Shown here in pieces: positions 29,940-32,028 of a DNA stretch of 32,028 nucleotides. Numbering within the stretch: the first letter of the stretch is position 1; each line of letters starts with the position of its first letter. The position numbers were made by a program, and so were the translations under genes. The notes under the pieces were generated by a model, which was not told where the DNA came from, made no database searches, and was given only the letters and a program-made list of their open reading frames with translations. Source of the stretch: Treponema sp. (GTDB lineage Bacteria > Spirochaetota > Spirochaetia > Treponematales > Treponemataceae); assembly GCA_017617145.1 (NCBI GenBank), contig JAFZWX010000208.1, positions 1 to 32,028 on the forward strand, read 5' to 3'.

Positions 29940-32028
29940 TTATCTTACACTAAACAGCAAATCGCCGTAGCTTGGGAATGGCCAGAGCTCTTTTGGAGTA
30001 ATTACTTCAAGCTCATCGGCACAGATTCTAAGTTCAGTCATAGCGGCAAAAACATGCTCACGGTAGAACAAAGCAGTTTTTCCTGAATCACCTTCGGCGG
30101 CAATTTCTTTTGCTTTAAGAACTTCGTCTTCAAGATTGCTTGTCTTTTTGAATATGCAGGAAGTAAGTGCAGAAACTTTCTTAAGCATTTCGCTTTCATA
30201 AGTTGCATCGCATTCACCGCATGCTGCTTTTTTCAAACCAATTGTTTCGGCAAGCTTGTTTGCATATTTACTTGCAGTTGGAAGAATATCCTTTTTAGCC
30301 ATTTCGAGCATTGTATCTGCTTCGATGTTGATAATTTTTGAATAGTTTTCGTTGTGAATTTCATAACGGCTTGTAAGTTCAACCTTGCTGTATACTCCAA
30401 ACTTTTCAAAAACCTTAACGTTCTTTTCATCAAGAATGTGTGGAAGAGCTTCCGGTGTAGACTTAAGATTTAAAAGTCCGCGCTTTTCTGCTTCTTTAAT
30501 CCAGGCATCATCATAACCGTTTCCGTTGAAAATGATTCTCTTGTGCTCTTTAATTGTCTTAAGAATAAGATCGTGCAGGTCTGCCTTGAAGTCTTTTGAT
30601 TTTTCAAGAATATCTGCAAACTGGCTCAATTCTTCTGCAACTACTGTGTTTAAGAAAACGTTTGCACAGGCAATTGATTCATTTGAACCAAGCATACGGA
30701 ACTCAAACTTGTTTCCGGTAAAGGCAAATGGAGATGTACGGTTGCGGTCTGTTGTATCCTTGTTAAAGTCTGGAAGAACTGTAACACCAATCTGCATTTT
30801 TTCTTTTTCGTGTTTGCCATAAGGTTTACCCTGCTCTATGCATTCAAGGATTTCGCTGAGCTCGTCACCCAGGAAGATTGAAATGATTGCTGGAGGTGCC
30901 TCGTTTGCTCCAAGACGATGGTCGTTTCCGGCTGATGCAACAGAAATACGGAGTAAATCCTGATACTCGTCTACACCCTTGATAATTGCACAGAGGAAGA
31001 GGAGGAACTGTGCATTCTGGTCTGGAGTTGCACCAGGGTCAAGAAGGTTCTTTCCTGTGTTTGTAGAAATAGACCAGTTGTTGTGCTTACCGCTTCCGTT
31101 TACACCGGCAAATGGTTTTTCGTGCAAAAGACAAACCATTCCGTGGCGGGCTGCAACCTTGCGCATCATTTCCATTGTAAGCTGGTTGTGATCGCAGGCA
31201 AGGTTTGTTGTACTGAAGATTGGTGCAAGCTCGTGCTGAGCCGGAGCAACTTCGTTATGTTCTGTTTTAGCAAGGATTCCAAGCTTCCACAATTCACGGT
31301 TCAAATCCTTCATGAATTCCTGAACACGTGGTTTAATCATACCAAAGTAATGATCTTCCAGTTCCTGACCTTTTGGAGCCTTTGCACCAAAAAGAGTACG
31401 GCCTGTATAAATTAAATCTTCGCGCTTATCATAAACTGATTTATCTACAAGGAAATATTCCTGTTCTGGTCCTACTGTTGTTTTTACAGATTTAACTGCT
31501 TCGTTGCCTTCAAAAAGATGAAGAACACGAACTGCCTGCTTGCTTATTGCCTGCATAGAGCGGAGCAACGGAGTCTTTTTATCGAGTGCTTCGCCTGTGT
31601 AAGAACAGAAGGCTGTTGGAATACAAAGAGTTCCGTCTTTTATAAATGCATACGATGTCGGGTCCCAGGCAGTATAACCGCGTGCTTCAAAGGTTGCACG
31701 AATACCGCCGCTTGGGAAGCTTGATGCATCCGGTTCACCCTGAACAAGTTCTTTACCGCTGAACTCCATAATCACTCGTCCACCATCTACAGGTTCAATA
31801 AAGCTGTCGTGTTTTTCGGCAGTAATACCTGTAAGCGGCTGGAACCAGTGTGTATAGTGAGTTGCACCTTTTTCTACGGCCCAATCCTTCATTGCATTTG
31901 CAACAACTGTAGCAACCGAAGAATCAAGTTTTTCACCGCCTTCGATTGTTTTCATCAGCTGTTTGTAGGTTTCTTTAGGAAGCCTTGCTTTCATTACTGT
32001 TTCATTAAAAACGTTTTCTCCAAAAATC
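29940..32028 (-). CDS. glnN: Type III glutamine synthetase (5' end outside window)
   Basis: At least 695 residues; cytoplasmic enzyme making glutamine from glutamate, ammonia and ATP. It has the long GSIII form: [63 protein letters not shown], and [20 protein letters not shown]. An ATG at 31994 is not the true start: the frame stays open to base 32027 and reads [19 protein letters not shown], which is the conserved GSIII N-terminus, so probably only a few residues are missing. GSIII enzymes are typical of Bacteroidetes, some Firmicutes, cyanobacteria and spirochaetes. A clear terminator follows it. Confidence 0.95.
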   Translation of the reverse strand, partial: IFGENVFNETVMKARLPKETYKQLMKTIEGGEKLDSSVATVVANAMKDWAVEKGATHYTHWFQPLTGITAEKHDSFIEPVDGGRVIMEFSGKELVQGEPDASSFPSGGIRATFEARGYTAWDPTSYAFIKDGTLCIPTAFCSYTGEALDKKTPLLRSMQAISKQAVRVLHLFEGNEAVKSVKTTVGPEQEYFLVDKSVYDKREDLIYTGRTLFGAKAPKGQELEDHYFGMIKPRVQEFMKDLNRELWKLGILAKTEHNEVAPAQHELAPIFSTTNLACDHNQLTMEMMRKVAARHGMVCLLHEKPFAGVNGSGKHNNWSISTNTGKNLLDPGATPDQNAQFLLFLCAIIKGVDEYQDLLRISVASAGNDHRLGANEAPPAIISIFLGDELSEILECIEQGKPYGKHEKEKMQIGVTVLPDFNKDTTDRNRTSPFAFTGNKFEFRMLGSNESIACANVFLNTVVAEELSQFADILEKSKDFKADLHDLILKTIKEHKRIIFNGNGYDDAWIKEAEKRGLLNLKSTPEALPHILDEKNVKVFEKFGVYSKVELTSRYEIHNENYSKIINIEADTMLEMAKKDILPTASKYANKLAETIGLKKAACGECDATYESEMLKKVSALTSCIFKKTSNLEDEVLKAKEIAAEGDSGKTALFYREHVFAAMTELRICADELEVITPKELWPFPSYGDLLFSVR

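Noticed and set aside
31992..31994. ATG at 31994 as the start of glutamine synthetase
   Set aside because: The frame continues upstream with conserved GSIII residues ([11 protein letters not shown]) to the window edge.

Overview
The window is about 32 kb of AT-rich bacterial chromosome, most likely from a Treponema-type spirochaete, probably host-associated. The reasons are an archaeal/eukaryotic-style PheT C-terminus (the type spirochaetes carry), a type III glutamine synthetase, loose lipobox and OM-barrel genes, and many intergenic palindromes. The genus assignment is inference from gene content. No tRNA, rRNA, CRISPR array, prophage or insertion sequence was recognised.

Layout. 1-853 (+): end of pheT, then a 2H-phosphoesterase gene starting right at its stop. 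854-1156: a gene-free stretch with three inverted repeats sharing the arm TTACGGCTAA. 1157-7536 (-): a complete Bce-type peptide-antibiotic sensing/detoxification module (ATPase, permease, response regulator, histidine kinase, joined by overlaps or 9 nt) that runs into an isoprenylcysteine-methyltransferase-like membrane enzyme and then a tocopherol-cyclase-like protein. A BceR-like operator lies upstream of the ATPase gene. 7737-10203 (-): two overlapping genes for exported proteins, one with a transglutaminase-like triad. 10465-11241 (-): a SpoU/TrmH RNA methyltransferase. 11334-13116 (+): two exported DUF4097-like repeat proteins. 13131-17204 (-): a very large lipoprotein and an OM-barrel-like protein in one operon. 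17264-22066 (-): Tex, a PilZ-like protein and a DAACS-type symporter. 22124-23518 (+): an unknown Rossmann-like protein and an MgtC-family protein, sharing a palindromic divergent promoter with the symporter. 23594-29130 (-): a tight run pyrF, fused pyrK-pyrD, azlC, azlD, CYTH protein, solitary D12-class adenine methylase. 29323-29856 (+): a YkvA/DUF1232 membrane protein. 29940-end (-): type III glutamine synthetase, whose start lies beyond the window.

The most unusual material is between and around genes. At least four families of palindromic repeat occur: a 28-bp REP-like element often in inverted pairs with compensatory arm changes, a roughly 80-bp three-hairpin element in two diverged copies, a CCCTTCGAC-type palindrome that also lies inside coding sequence, and the TTACGGCTAA hairpin trio. 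Several genes have a TATAAT-like box ending only 6-8 nt before the start codon, which suggests leaderless transcripts.

The best candidate for an undescribed system is the 1157-7714 block: an antimicrobial-peptide stress module in a double-membrane organism, apparently co-transcribed with two enzymes whose named relatives act on prenylated lipids. Assignments rest on reading motifs by eye; no database search was run.
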